Part shown: positions 54,035 to 62,597 of the stretch, one piece after another
How the letters are laid out: each line of letters starts with the position of its first letter
How positions within the stretch are numbered: the stretch's first letter is position 1
NCBI RefSeq assembly: GCF_016427535.1
Contig: NZ_JAELXV010000006.1
Span: 62,001-126,000 of the forward strand
From: Hymenobacter sp. BT559
GTDB taxonomy: Bacteria > Bacteroidota > Bacteroidia > Cytophagales > Hymenobacteraceae
DNA: 64,000 nucleotides
Reading direction: 5' to 3'
Program-made: the position numbers and the translations under genes
Notes under the pieces: model-generated
Told to the model about the DNA's origin: nothing
The model's database searches: none
What the model saw: only the letters and a program-made list of their open reading frames with translations

Positions 54035-55018
54035 CTACTTAGTAGCCACGGTGGGCCAGCCGGCGGCGCTCCAGACAATAGGTTCGATGCGCAGCTTAGG
54101 GCGGCCGCGGTCGTGGCCGTCGTAGCCGTGGAATATCAGGTGGTCAACCTTATCAAAGGTTGCCACGGCGTTGTGGCCCACGCCAAACCAGTCGGCGTTG
54201 CCCTGCAAAACCAGGGTGCCGCCGCCCTGCTCCATGGGCGTGCCGGCCTGGTCGAGGTAGGGCCCGGTCACGGCTTTCGAGCGGCCGACCATCATCTTGT
54301 AGGTGCTCTGCGGGCCGCGGCAGCAGTAGTCAAACGACACAAACAGATAGTAGTAGTCGCCGTGCCGGAAAATGAACGGCCCCTCAATAGCGCCATCGCC
54401 GGGCAGCGAGTCGGTGAGGGTGGCCGTGCGCGGGCGGCGAGCCAGCGTGCGCCATTGCGCGGGCTCGGCCGGGCCGGTGAGGTCGGGCCGTAGCTGCACC
54501 AACTTGATGCCGTTCCAGAACGAGCCAAACGTGAGCCAAGGGGTGCCGCGCTCGTCGCGCACCAGGTTAGGGTCGATGGCGTTCCACATATCGCGGCCGG
54601 GCGCCGACTCTATAACCGCGCCGTGGTCGGTCCACTTAAAATCGGGCGACTTAGGGTCCAGCGTTTTGTTGGTAGCCAGCCCGATGGCCGAGCGGTTTTT
54701 GCCAAATGTAGAAATGGAGTAGAACAGGCTGTACTGGCCGTTGTGATACGAAATATCGGGCGCCCAAATATGCTCCTTAAACCCTGGCACGTCGCGCTGG
54801 GCCCAGGCCGGCGGCGTGGCAAACACGGGCTTCTCGGCCGTCCAGTTCTTGCGGTCTTTCGATGACCATACCGTGACGCCGTTGCCGGTGCCAAAGAGGT
54901 AATACGTGCCGTTTTGCCGCGTCAGCACCGGGTCGTGGATGGGAATAGCCGGTGATGGGGCCTGGGCTTGGCTGCCCAGGCCGCAGAGCAGGAGCCCCAG
55001 CAGTAAGAGTTTTTTCAT
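54035..55018 (-). CDS. GH43 endo-1,5-alpha-L-arabinanase
   Basis: 327 residues from ATG at 55018 (MKKLLLLGLLLCGLGSQAQ, signal peptide). Base Asp in IPIHDPVLTRQNG, modulating Asp in AIDPNLVRDERG, acid Glu in GAIEGPFIFRHGDYYYLF; GVGHNAVATF near the end. Shorter than the enzyme at 27569 and without lectin or sorting domains, so probably periplasmic. Divergent from lacI at 55362 with LacI-type palindromes in between. Confidence 0.92.
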   Translation of the reverse strand: MKKLLLLGLLLCGLGSQAQAPSPAIPIHDPVLTRQNGTYYLFGTGNGVTVWSSKDRKNWTAEKPVFATPPAWAQRDVPGFKEHIWAPDISYHNGQYSLFYSISTFGKNRSAIGLATNKTLDPKSPDFKWTDHGAVIESAPGRDMWNAIDPNLVRDERGTPWLTFGSFWNGIKLVQLRPDLTGPAEPAQWRTLARRPRTATLTDSLPGDGAIEGPFIFRHGDYYYLFVSFDYCCRGPQSTYKMMVGRSKAVTGPYLDQAGTPMEQGGGTLVLQGNADWFGVGHNAVATFDKVDHLIFHGYDGHDRGRPKLRIEPIVWSAAGWPTVATK

Positions 55019-55026
55019 GAGCGCAG

Positions 55027-55050
55027 CTTTACATAAACGATTGTGTAAAG
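55027..55050. promoter_or_regulatory. LacI-type operator-like site before the GH43 gene
   Basis: 24 bp with 20 symmetric positions: CTTTACAtAAaCG facing aTTgTGTAAAG. Lies 9 bp before the GH43 start, in its leader. Confidence 0.55.
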
Positions 55051-55166
55051 AGTTGCGAAGTACGGACATTTTCTGAAATCTAGAGATAGGTAAAGGTATT
55101 TAATTTTTAGAAGCCGTTGATGAGTTATTTCCTATCGCCGAGACCAGTCTTAACACGACCCCGATA

Positions 55167-55180
55167 CACAAACGTTTGTG
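55167..55180. promoter_or_regulatory. LacI-type operator, perfect 14-bp palindrome
   Basis: CACAAACGTTTGTG, same half-site (CACAAwCG) as at 27279-27300. In the 343-bp divergent region 55019-55361. A -7 element match TAGCTTTG at 55308-55315 (TAnnTTTG) lies about 47 bp before the lacI start. Confidence 0.65.
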
Positions 55181-55361
55181 CCAACACTTCGTGCTGTTCA
55201 AGTAAAAGTCACATTAAGCACCCAGCTTTATGAAAGTACCGCTGACCAAGCAGGAGCTTAAAAAGCGCCACCTAGGGCCAGAGAAGCCATTTTTTTGCTT
55301 CTCCCCTTAGCTTTGTAGGTGCATTTGACCGGCCTTTTTGCTGCCGGCCCATCGTGCAGCT

Positions 55362-56417
55362 ATGACTCCGCGCAAAAAGCAACCGACTACTACTCCGCAC
55401 ACTGTTTCGATGGCCGACCTGGCCCGGGAGTTGGGCGTATCCATGACGACCATTTCGCGGGCCCTAAGTGACCACCACAGCATTGGGGCGGCTACCAAGC
55501 AGCGGGTGCTTAAGCTGGCCAAGAAACTCAACTACCAGCCTAATCATCTCGCCGCCGCGTTGCGCAAGGGCCAGAGCCGCCTGCTGGGCGTGGTGGTGCC
55601 TTACATTGAGGGCAAGTTTTTTCCGTCGGTTATCCAGGGTATCGAGCAGGCCGCCAGCAAGGCCGGCTTCAGCGTTATCGTGTGCCAGTCGCACGAAGAT
55701 GTGCAGATAGAGCGCCGCAACGTGGAAACGCTGTTGCACGCCCAGGTGGCGGGGGTGCTGGTATCGCTGGCCCGCAATACGCAGGAGTTTCACCACTTTG
55801 ACAAGGTGCGGGCGCGCGGCATTCCGCTGGTTTTCTTCGACCGTATTCCGGCCAGCGAGTTTGTCAACTCGGTGGTGCTCAATGACCAAGCGGGTGGCTT
55901 TGCGGCCACCAATCACTTATTGGAGCAGGGCTGCCGCCGCATTGCGCACCTGGCGGGGCCGCAGCACCTCAACATCTACCGCGAGCGGCAGCAGGGCTAC
56001 CTCAACGCGCTGGCCGCCCACGGTATCGAGCCTCAGGAAGAGCTTATTATCTACTCCGACATGACGCAGGAAGACGGCGCGCAAGCCATACGTCAGCTGC
56101 TCATGCTGCCCAATCCCATCGACGGCGTATTTGGGGCCGGTGACTCGGTTATCCTAGGTGCCTTGCAAGCGCTTAAAAGCCAAGGCATCCGGGTGCCGCA
56201 GGACATTGCCCTCGCGGGCTTCAGCAACGAAGGCTTCACGGCTATCACCGAGCCTAGGCTTACCTCCGTCGACCAGCGCTGCGAGGAGATGGGTGAAGCC
56301 GTGGTGCGCTTGTTTTTGGAGCTGTCTACCGCGCCCGAAGCCCAATTTGTGCAGCGCCAGGTGGTACTACAGCCCGAGCTATTTATTCGCGAGTCGTCGC
56401 TGCAAGTTACAGAGTAG
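55362..56417 (+). CDS. LacI family transcriptional regulator (arabinan genes)
   Basis: 351 residues from ATG at 55362 (MTPRKKQPTTTPHTV). HTH VSMADLARELGVSMTTISRALSDHHSIG, hinge NHLAAALRKGQ, effector domain LLGVVVPYIEGKFFPSVIQGIE ... DIALAGFSNEGFTAITEPRLTSV. Divergent from the two GH43 genes; likely binds the CACAAwCGwTTGTG palindromes in its own upstream region and before the arabinanase at 27569. An Arg codon AGG occurs in a CCTAGG read as Pro-Arg (EPRLT). Confidence 0.93.
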   Translation: MTPRKKQPTTTPHTVSMADLARELGVSMTTISRALSDHHSIGAATKQRVLKLAKKLNYQPNHLAAALRKGQSRLLGVVVPYIEGKFFPSVIQGIEQAASKAGFSVIVCQSHEDVQIERRNVETLLHAQVAGVLVSLARNTQEFHHFDKVRARGIPLVFFDRIPASEFVNSVVLNDQAGGFAATNHLLEQGCRRIAHLAGPQHLNIYRERQQGYLNALAAHGIEPQEELIIYSDMTQEDGAQAIRQLLMLPNPIDGVFGAGDSVILGALQALKSQGIRVPQDIALAGFSNEGFTAITEPRLTSVDQRCEEMGEAVVRLFLELSTAPEAQFVQRQVVLQPELFIRESSLQVTE

Positions 56418-56487
56418 TTTGGGCACAGTCAAAGACCGAAGTCTATAGTCTAAGGGCAGCACGTTTAGGTTCTTGTAAACTACCCTC

Positions 56488-56578
56488 AAACCTGTCATGT
56501 TGAGCCTGCGAAGCATCTTCTCACGTTAAAGTAATTCAACCGAGAGAAGATGCTTCGCAGGCTCAGCATGACAGGTTT
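56488..56578. repeat. REP-like palindrome, type GTCATGCTGAGC
   Basis: 35-nt arms (56488-56522, 56544-56578), 34 of 35 complementary; closest relative of the element at 11337. Confidence 0.88.
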
Positions 56579-56625
56579 TATATTTCTGGAGTCAAACCCG
56601 CGCTAGGCGTTGGCCACTATTAAGC

Positions 56626-57114
56626 TTACTCGTCTTCAGTTGGGCTGGGTGTATTCAACCCTAGGTGCTGGCTTTGAGAAGCTGCAGGCTGGTCGGGCGC
56701 CTGCCCACCGTAGCCCCCAGTGAAGGGGTTTTGGTCGGTGTCGGTTTGGCGGTCGCTCAGGTCTTCGCGGCCGCCGCTGCTGCCTACCCCACCCCGCTGG
56801 CTGCTCTGGTCATAGCCGCGGTCTTCATCGCCAGTATCGGCGGTTTGGCCCATGCCCATGCTGCGGCCTACGTCGCCGTAGTGGCCGCCGGGCGCGGCGC
56901 CTTGCTGCCGCTGCTGGTCGAAGTCGGAGCCCTGGGCCGACTTGGGCTCGGAGCTTGCATCTTGTTGGGCCGATGCGCTATCCGTATCGGCTAGTACCGG
57001 CGACATATCGTGGGCATAGTCGCGCGAGGTAGTGGCGGGGCCCTGGTCGGCGCCTAATTGAGTGGGGTCGGGCGGGCGCTGTTGCTCGCCGGCGGGTTGG
57101 TCGGAAGTAGCCAT
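56626..57114 (-). CDS. Disordered, hydrophilic hypothetical protein
   Basis: 162 residues from ATG at 57114 (MATSDQPAGEQQRPP). Composition dominated by Gln, Gly, Asp, Ser and Pro with no hydrophobic core (GYDQSSQRGGVGSSGGRED, TDTDQNPFTGGYGGQAP), so intrinsically disordered; acidic. No domain recognised. Similar proteins in stress-tolerant bacteria are often desiccation- or stress-related, but nothing here proves that. The opposite strand also has an open frame, which is a by-product of composition. Confidence 0.65.
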   Translation of the reverse strand: MATSDQPAGEQQRPPDPTQLGADQGPATTSRDYAHDMSPVLADTDSASAQQDASSEPKSAQGSDFDQQRQQGAAPGGHYGDVGRSMGMGQTADTGDEDRGYDQSSQRGGVGSSGGREDLSDRQTDTDQNPFTGGYGGQAPDQPAASQSQHLGLNTPSPTEDE

Positions 57115-57357
57115 AAGTAGGTAGGAAAGACAATAATGTGGAGCGCACACCAGAGGCGCCGCAAAGCAGCTCACGGCGGCGTATTCTTTCTGTAGCCTAC
57201 TGTGCTCACGACAGAAGGTTACGAGCCGCTGCCTGCTGGCAATGCCATTGCGCTCCGCCGCTAGCGGCAGCTTCGCAGAAATAAGCGAGGACTAGCCAGC
57301 AACCTAAGGGGACAAACCGTAGACTATATCTTAGCTCCGAAATCGATTTCTGAATTC

Positions 57358-59460
57358 ATGCAAAATCCTATATTTGTGCTGCTGCTGGCCGCTAGCTTGC
57401 GGGCGGTCGCGCAATCCCCTACCCCGCTCACCGCTCGCCTCGATAAGGTGAGCGTCACTTTCGCCCTAGGTGCCAATGGGCAGCCTAGCTACACCATTGC
57501 CTACGGCCAGAAGCCGGTGGTGCAGCCCTCGCGCCTAGGGCTGGTATTCCAAGACGGCCAAGGCTTTGACGGCGCGCTGACCCTGACCGGCAGCGAGGTG
57601 AAGGACGTAGACGAAACCTGGCAGCCCGTGTGGGGTGAGGTCAAAAACATCCGCAACCACTACCAGCAACTGACGGTGCACTTGCGCCAAAAGGCCGCGC
57701 CCGGCCGCCGTATGGATGTGGTATTTCGGGTGTTTGCCGATGGCGTGGGCTTTCGCTACGAGTTTCCGCGGCAACAGGCGCTCGGCAACTTTGTGGTCAT
57801 GGATGAGCTCACCGAGTTTGCCCTGCCCGCCGACCACCAGGCCTTCTGGATACCCGGCGACTACGACACCAACGAGTACCTCTACACCAAGTCGCGGCTG
57901 AGCGCGGTCGATAATTCGGCACAGGTCAAGTCCTCGACTGAGATTGCGGTGCGCGTGGCGCCCGATGCGCAGGCCGTGGCCACGCCGCTCATGCTCAAGG
58001 CCGATAACGGGCTGTACATCAATATCCACGAGGCGGCGCAGGTCAACTACCCGGCCATGCAGCTGCACGTAGACCGAGCTAGCCACCGCCTCACGGCCCG
58101 GCTGGTGCCCGATGCGGTGGGCAGCAAGGCCTTCTTGCACGCGCCCGCTATTACGCCCTGGCGCACGGTCATTATCAGCGACAAGGCCACCGATATTCTA
58201 GCCTCGAAACTGATTCTCAACCTCAACGAACCTAGCAAGCTCACCAACACCGACTGGATTAAGCCCATGAAATTTGTGGGCGTGTGGTGGGAAATGCAGG
58301 TGGGCAAGTCGGACTGGAAATACGCCAACAGCCTCGACACGCTCGATGCCAAGGGCCAGCTCATCCCGACTGGCCGCCACGGCGCCAACACGGCCAACGT
58401 GAAGCGCTACATCGACTTTGCCGCGCAACACCACCTAGGCGGCGTGCTAGTCGAGGGCTGGAACACCGGCTGGGAAGACTGGTTTGGCAACTGGAAGGAG
58501 AATGTATTCGACTTCGTGACGCCCTACCCCGATTTCAACGTGCAAGAAATCAGAGACTACGCCAAGGCCAAAGGCGTGCAGATGATAATGCACAACGAAA
58601 CCTCAGGCGCCGCCACCAACTACGAGCAGCACCTCGACACGGCGTATGCCTTCATGAACAAGTACGGCTACCCAGCCGTGAAAACGGGCTACGTGGGCCG
58701 CATCATCCCGCGGGGCGAGCACCACGATGGGCAGTGGATGAGCAACCACTTTGTGCGCGTGGCCGAGATGGCCGCCAAGCACCACGTCTCGGTCGATATG
58801 CACGAGTCGGTGCGCCCCACCGGCCTCAGCCGCACCTACCCCAATTGGATGGCCAGCGAGGCCGGCCGCGGTAACGAGTACAACGCCTTCAGCATCGGCA
58901 GTCCGCCCGAACATGAGACCATTATGCCCTTCACTCGCTTCGTGGGCGGGCCGATGGATTACACGCCCGGCATCTTCAAGCTGAAAAACTACGAGCCCAC
59001 CGGCAAGCGCCAAATGCATACCACGCTAGCCAAGCAGCTGGCCCTGTACGTGACCCTGTACTCGCCCCTGCAAATGGCCGCCGACCTGCCCGAAAACTAC
59101 AACGAGCACCTCGACGCGTTTAAGTTTATCGAAGACGTGCCCGTGGACTGGGACGATACGCGCATCGTGGCCGCCGAGCCCGGCGACTACCTCACCACCG
59201 CCCGCAAGGCCAAAGGCAAGGACGAGTGGTACCTAGGCAGCATCACCGATGAAAACGCCCGCCAACAGCCCGTAAAGCTGAATTTCCTGACGCCCGGCCG
59301 CCGCTACCAAGCCACTATTTACGCCGATGCCAAGGATGCTGACTGGCAGAAGAACCCCGCCGCCTATCAGATAACTAAGCAGGTCGTGACCAGCAAATCG
59401 GCCCTCAAGCTACAGCTGGCGCCGGGTGGCGGAGCCGCCGTGAGCTTCAAGCCGCTGTAA
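57358..59460 (+). CDS. GH97 glycoside hydrolase (SusB-like)
   Basis: 700 residues, signal peptide (IFVLLLAASLRAVAQ). N-terminal beta-sandwich (KVSVTFALGANGQPSYTIAYGQKPV), catalytic barrel with FVGVWWEMQVGKSDW, GGVLVEGWNTGWEDWFGNW, IMHNETSGAATNYE, VSVDMHESVRPTGLSRTYPNW and GRGNEYNAF, and a C-terminal beta domain. The conserved Glu residues (NETSG, NEYNAF) are those of the inverting alpha-glucosidase branch rather than the retaining alpha-galactosidases, which have Asp instead. Exported; no SusC/D next to it. Confidence 0.9.
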   Translation: MQNPIFVLLLAASLRAVAQSPTPLTARLDKVSVTFALGANGQPSYTIAYGQKPVVQPSRLGLVFQDGQGFDGALTLTGSEVKDVDETWQPVWGEVKNIRNHYQQLTVHLRQKAAPGRRMDVVFRVFADGVGFRYEFPRQQALGNFVVMDELTEFALPADHQAFWIPGDYDTNEYLYTKSRLSAVDNSAQVKSSTEIAVRVAPDAQAVATPLMLKADNGLYINIHEAAQVNYPAMQLHVDRASHRLTARLVPDAVGSKAFLHAPAITPWRTVIISDKATDILASKLILNLNEPSKLTNTDWIKPMKFVGVWWEMQVGKSDWKYANSLDTLDAKGQLIPTGRHGANTANVKRYIDFAAQHHLGGVLVEGWNTGWEDWFGNWKENVFDFVTPYPDFNVQEIRDYAKAKGVQMIMHNETSGAATNYEQHLDTAYAFMNKYGYPAVKTGYVGRIIPRGEHHDGQWMSNHFVRVAEMAAKHHVSVDMHESVRPTGLSRTYPNWMASEAGRGNEYNAFSIGSPPEHETIMPFTRFVGGPMDYTPGIFKLKNYEPTGKRQMHTTLAKQLALYVTLYSPLQMAADLPENYNEHLDAFKFIEDVPVDWDDTRIVAAEPGDYLTTARKAKGKDEWYLGSITDENARQQPVKLNFLTPGRRYQATIYADAKDADWQKNPAAYQITKQVVTSKSALKLQLAPGGGAAVSFKPL

Positions 59461-59510
59461 GCAATAGTTACTTTTATTTAGTACCTAAGTTATAATCCCG
59501 AACCCAAGTT

Positions 59511-59591
59511 GTCATTGCGAGCGCAGCGAAGCAATCGCACCCGAACGGCGCGGCTGAACAGATGCGCTTGCTTCGCTGCGCTCGCAATGAC
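59511..59591. repeat. REP-like palindrome, type GTCATTGCGAGCG
   Basis: 28-nt arms (59511-59538, 59564-59591), 27 of 28 complementary; nearly the same arms as the element at 20341. Confidence 0.88.
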
Positions 59592-59622
59592 AGCTCAGCG
59601 TTGTTAGCCTTTCTTTGCGCTT

Positions 59623-59997
59623 ATGGAATATTTAGAAGCCGCCCGCCCTACCCCGTTCAAACGCTACTGCAAGACACTAAGCCTGCAAGCCGATGAGGCC
59701 CTCATCGCCGCTTACCGCAAGCTGCACACGCCGGAGGGGGTGTGGCCCGAGATAGCGCAGGGCATGCGGGAAATAGGCATCCTGGACATGGAGATATATC
59801 TACTTGGCAACCAAGCCTTCATGATAATGGACACGGTGCCCAACTTTGACCACGACCAAGCCATGCAGGTGCTGGCCACCAAGCCCCGCCAAGCCGAATG
59901 GGAGCAGGTAGTAGCCGCCTGCCAGCAAACTACTGCCAACGCTACTGCGGCCGAAAAATGGCAGTTGATGGAGCGTATCTACAAGATGGAAGTCTAG
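59623..59997 (+). CDS. L-rhamnose/L-fucose mutarotase family protein (second copy)
   Basis: 124 residues (MEYLEAARPTPFKRYC), same length as the protein at 43459 and alike over its whole length (PFKRYCK, QGMREIGILDMEIYL, DHDQAMQ, KPRQAEW, TAAEKWQL). Same expected function, anomer interconversion of a 6-deoxy sugar. Here next to aldo/keto reductases rather than a transporter. Confidence 0.87.
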   Translation: MEYLEAARPTPFKRYCKTLSLQADEALIAAYRKLHTPEGVWPEIAQGMREIGILDMEIYLLGNQAFMIMDTVPNFDHDQAMQVLATKPRQAEWEQVVAACQQTTANATAAEKWQLMERIYKMEV

Positions 59998-60066
59998 CCG
60001 ACTTTTTGTGTAGCAGAAGCTGCGGTTTGTGTAGGCGGCCCCAGCCGATTTACGTGGACCTTTGAA

Positions 60067-60107
60067 GAACCTAAGCGCGGACTTACTCGCGCTTAGGTTC
60101 TTTCATT
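60067..60107 (+). terminator. Hairpin directly before the aldo/keto reductase start
   Basis: GAACCTAAGCGCG (60067-60079) and CGCGCTTAGGTTC (60088-60100), a perfect 13-bp stem with an 8-nt loop, then TTTCATT and the ATG at 60108. Could terminate the mutarotase transcript or act on the translation of the next gene. Confidence 0.6.
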
Positions 60108-61154
60108 ATGAACCTTACTGATTTTCGCACCCTAGGGCGCTCGGGCCTGGTAGTGAGCCCGCTGACGCTGGGCACCATGACGTTTGGCACCCCACGCTGG
60201 GGCTCGGCCGACGACGTTTCCGAAAGCATTTTCCAGGCCTACGTGGAGGCGGGCGGCAATTTTATTGACACCGCCGACGTGTACGCCAAGGGCCGTAGCG
60301 AGGAGCTGGTGGGCAGCTACGTAGCCAGCCGCGGCCTGCGCGACCAAATAGTGCTGGCCACCAAGTTTGGCTTCAACACCCAGCCCGGTAACCCCCACGC
60401 GGGCGGCAACGGCCGCAAGCACATCCACCAAGCCCTCGAAGGCTCGCTGCGCCGCCTAGGTACCGATTACATCGACTTGTACTGGCTGCACGTGTGGGAT
60501 ATGGTGACACCCGTAGAAGAGGTCTTGCAGACCCTAGGCGACCTAGTGCGCGCCGGTAAAATCCGCTACTTCGGCTTTTCCGACATGCCGGCTTGGTACG
60601 CCACCAAGGCCGCCACGCTGGCCCAAGCGCACGGCGTGCCCGGCCCAATTGCCATGCAAATGGAGTACTCGCTGGTAGCGCGCACCCTCGAAACCGAGCA
60701 CGTGCCCGCCGCCCGCGAATGCGGCCTGGGCATCGTGCCGTGGAGCCCCCTTGCGGCGGGCTTCCTAGCTGGCAAGTACGAGCGTGCTGAGGCAGGCGCC
60801 ACCGGCGAAGGCCGGCTCAGCGGCCCCAATCCATTCGGCAACACAAAGTTTAGCGACCGCAACTGGCAGGTGCTCGACGTGCTGCGCCAGGTAGCGACCG
60901 AGGCCGGCCAGCCACTAGCTCAAGTGGCCTTAGCCTGGGCGCTGGCGCGGCCGGGCGTTAGCTCGCTCATCATGGGAGCCAGCAAATTAGAACAGTTGCA
61001 CGACAACCTGGCAGCGTTGGAAATTCAGCTCACGCCCGAGCAATTGCGCGCGCTGAATGCCGGTAGTGTGCCCGACCCCGCTTTCCCGGAGGGGTTCTTC
61101 TCGGCGGGACTTCAGCGTGGTATTTTCGGGGGGCACGCGGTGCAGGGTTGGTAG
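60108..61154 (+). CDS. Aldo/keto reductase
   Basis: 348-residue AKR barrel: FRTLGRSGLVVSPLTLGTMTFG, Asp/Tyr in NFIDTADVYAKG, Lys in LATKFGF, His in LYWLHVWD, C-terminal LIMGASKLEQLHDNLAAL. Similar to the YajO/AKR11-AKR12 type NADPH-dependent reductases; sugar or aldehyde substrate unknown. Its start follows a hairpin by 7 nt. Confidence 0.87.
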   Translation: MNLTDFRTLGRSGLVVSPLTLGTMTFGTPRWGSADDVSESIFQAYVEAGGNFIDTADVYAKGRSEELVGSYVASRGLRDQIVLATKFGFNTQPGNPHAGGNGRKHIHQALEGSLRRLGTDYIDLYWLHVWDMVTPVEEVLQTLGDLVRAGKIRYFGFSDMPAWYATKAATLAQAHGVPGPIAMQMEYSLVARTLETEHVPAARECGLGIVPWSPLAAGFLAGKYERAEAGATGEGRLSGPNPFGNTKFSDRNWQVLDVLRQVATEAGQPLAQVALAWALARPGVSSLIMGASKLEQLHDNLAALEIQLTPEQLRALNAGSVPDPAFPEGFFSAGLQRGIFGGHAVQGW

Positions 61155-61211
61155 TAGCAGCCCTAGGGTAGCTTTCCGGCTACTAGTATTGAGCTGGCTC
61201 GTCACTCGTGA

Positions 61212-61319
61212 GACCCCACCCCCGACCCCTCCCCTCCGGGAGAGGGGAGCCTTTCGTTAGGTTACGCAAGTAGTCGTCAGGCTCCCCTCTCCCGGAGGGG
61301 AGGGGCCGGGGGTGGGGTC
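61212..61319. repeat. REP-like palindrome, C-rich type GACCCCACCCCCG
   Basis: 40-nt arms (61212-61251, 61280-61319), 39 of 40 complementary; strongly strand-asymmetric (C-rich then G-rich). Unrelated in sequence to the other palindromes in the window. Confidence 0.85.
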
Positions 61320-61447
61320 CTACGTGAGGGCAGTAGGGACCATAGCGTAGCCGCGTTTTGTGTTGCAGAATCAGAGGTTTGTATAAGTCATGCCCTAGGT
61401 AGCCCCCGGACCTTTGTCAGGTAAAACAACCAGCTTACCAACTTATT

Positions 61448-62443
61448 ATGAATACCCTCAAACGCGTAGCCCTGGGCACCCAGGGCCTAGAAGTACCCAT
61501 CGAAGGCCTGGGCTGCATGGGCATGACGAGCGGCGTCAACGGCATGAGCGTGTACGGCGAAGCCGACGAAGCCGAGAGCCTGGCCACCCTACACCGCGCC
61601 CTAGAGCTGGGCGTGGACATGCTCGACACCGCCGACCTCTACGGCCCGCTGCTCAACGAGCGCCTAGTAGGCAAGGCCATTGCCGGCCAGCGCGACAAGT
61701 TCACCATTGCCACTAAGTTTGGCTTTGAGGTGGACGACAATGAGCAGTGGACCGGCGGCTACAACGGCCGCCCCGAGTACGTGCGCAAGTCTATCGAGCG
61801 CTCCTTGCGCAACCTAGGTACCGACTACGTGGACCTCTACTACCTGCACCGCATCGACCCTAACACGCCGGTAATGGAAACCGTGGGCGCCATGAGCCGC
61901 CTCGTGGAAGAAGGCAAAGTGCGCTACCTAGGCCTAAGCGAAGTATCGGCCAACGTGCTGCGCCAGGTACACGCCGTGCACCCCATCGCAGCCCTGCAAA
62001 CCGAGTACTCGCTCTTCGACCGCCACGTGGAGGAGGAAGGCATTTTGGAAGCCACACGCGAGTTGGGCATCGGCTTCGTGGCGTACTCGCCCCTAGGTCG
62101 CGGCTTTTTGTCGGGCGACATCAAGACGCCCGACGACTTTGAGCCTACCGATTCGCGCCGGTTTTTCCCGCGCTACCAGGGCGAGAATTTTTACAAGAAC
62201 CTGGAGCTAGTGCAGAAGCTGCAAACCCTAGCCGAGACAAAGGGCGTGACCTCTTCCCAGCTGGCACTTGCCTGGGTGCTGGCCCAGGGCGTAGTTGCCA
62301 TTCCGGGCACCAAGCGCCGCAAGTATCTGGAGCAGAACGTGGCCGCAGCCAGTATCACGCTGAGCCCGCAGGAACTAGCTGACCTCGATGCCATCATGCC
62401 GGTGGGCAGCGCGGCGGGCGCGGCCTACCCGGCAGGGCTGTAA
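61448..62443 (+). CDS. Aldo/keto reductase (AKR13-like)
   Basis: 331-residue AKR: LGTQGLEVPIEGLGCMGMTSG, Asp/Tyr in DMLDTADLYG, Lys in IATKFGFEV, His in LYYLHRID, VVAIPGTKRRKYLEQNVAAA. The GLGCMGMT start and GTKRxxYLEQN end are marks of the AKR13 group of general aldehyde reductases. Only distantly related to the neighbouring reductase. Probably regulated by the AraC protein that follows. Confidence 0.88.
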   Translation: MNTLKRVALGTQGLEVPIEGLGCMGMTSGVNGMSVYGEADEAESLATLHRALELGVDMLDTADLYGPLLNERLVGKAIAGQRDKFTIATKFGFEVDDNEQWTGGYNGRPEYVRKSIERSLRNLGTDYVDLYYLHRIDPNTPVMETVGAMSRLVEEGKVRYLGLSEVSANVLRQVHAVHPIAALQTEYSLFDRHVEEEGILEATRELGIGFVAYSPLGRGFLSGDIKTPDDFEPTDSRRFFPRYQGENFYKNLELVQKLQTLAETKGVTSSQLALAWVLAQGVVAIPGTKRRKYLEQNVAAASITLSPQELADLDAIMPVGSAAGAAYPAGL

Positions 62444-62461
62444 CTTGCTAAAGACAACCTA

Positions 62462-62560
62462 AAACAAAGTCTGCCGTGCTGAGCTGCCGAAGTGTCTCTA
62501 CCGCTTTATTCAGCATGCGGTAGAGATGCTTCGGCAGGCTCAGCACGGCAGACTTTGTTT
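62462..62560. repeat. REP-like palindrome, type GTGCTGAGC-TGCCGAAG
   Basis: About 43-nt arms with a one-base gap and a few mismatches (62462-62504, 62517-62560), 12-nt loop, between the reductase and the AraC gene. Confidence 0.82.
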
Positions 62561-62597
62561 GACTATTTGATTCTAAACGAAGAAGATATCCTCTGTT

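Noticed and set aside
56665..56994. Plus-strand open frame with hydrophobic segments
   Set aside because: Antisense to the disordered protein gene; the hydrophobic look derives from reverse-complemented Gly/Ser/Asp codons. The minus-strand choice itself is only moderately certain.
57535..58140. 201-codon minus-strand open frame
   Set aside because: Antisense to the GH97 gene; no motifs.
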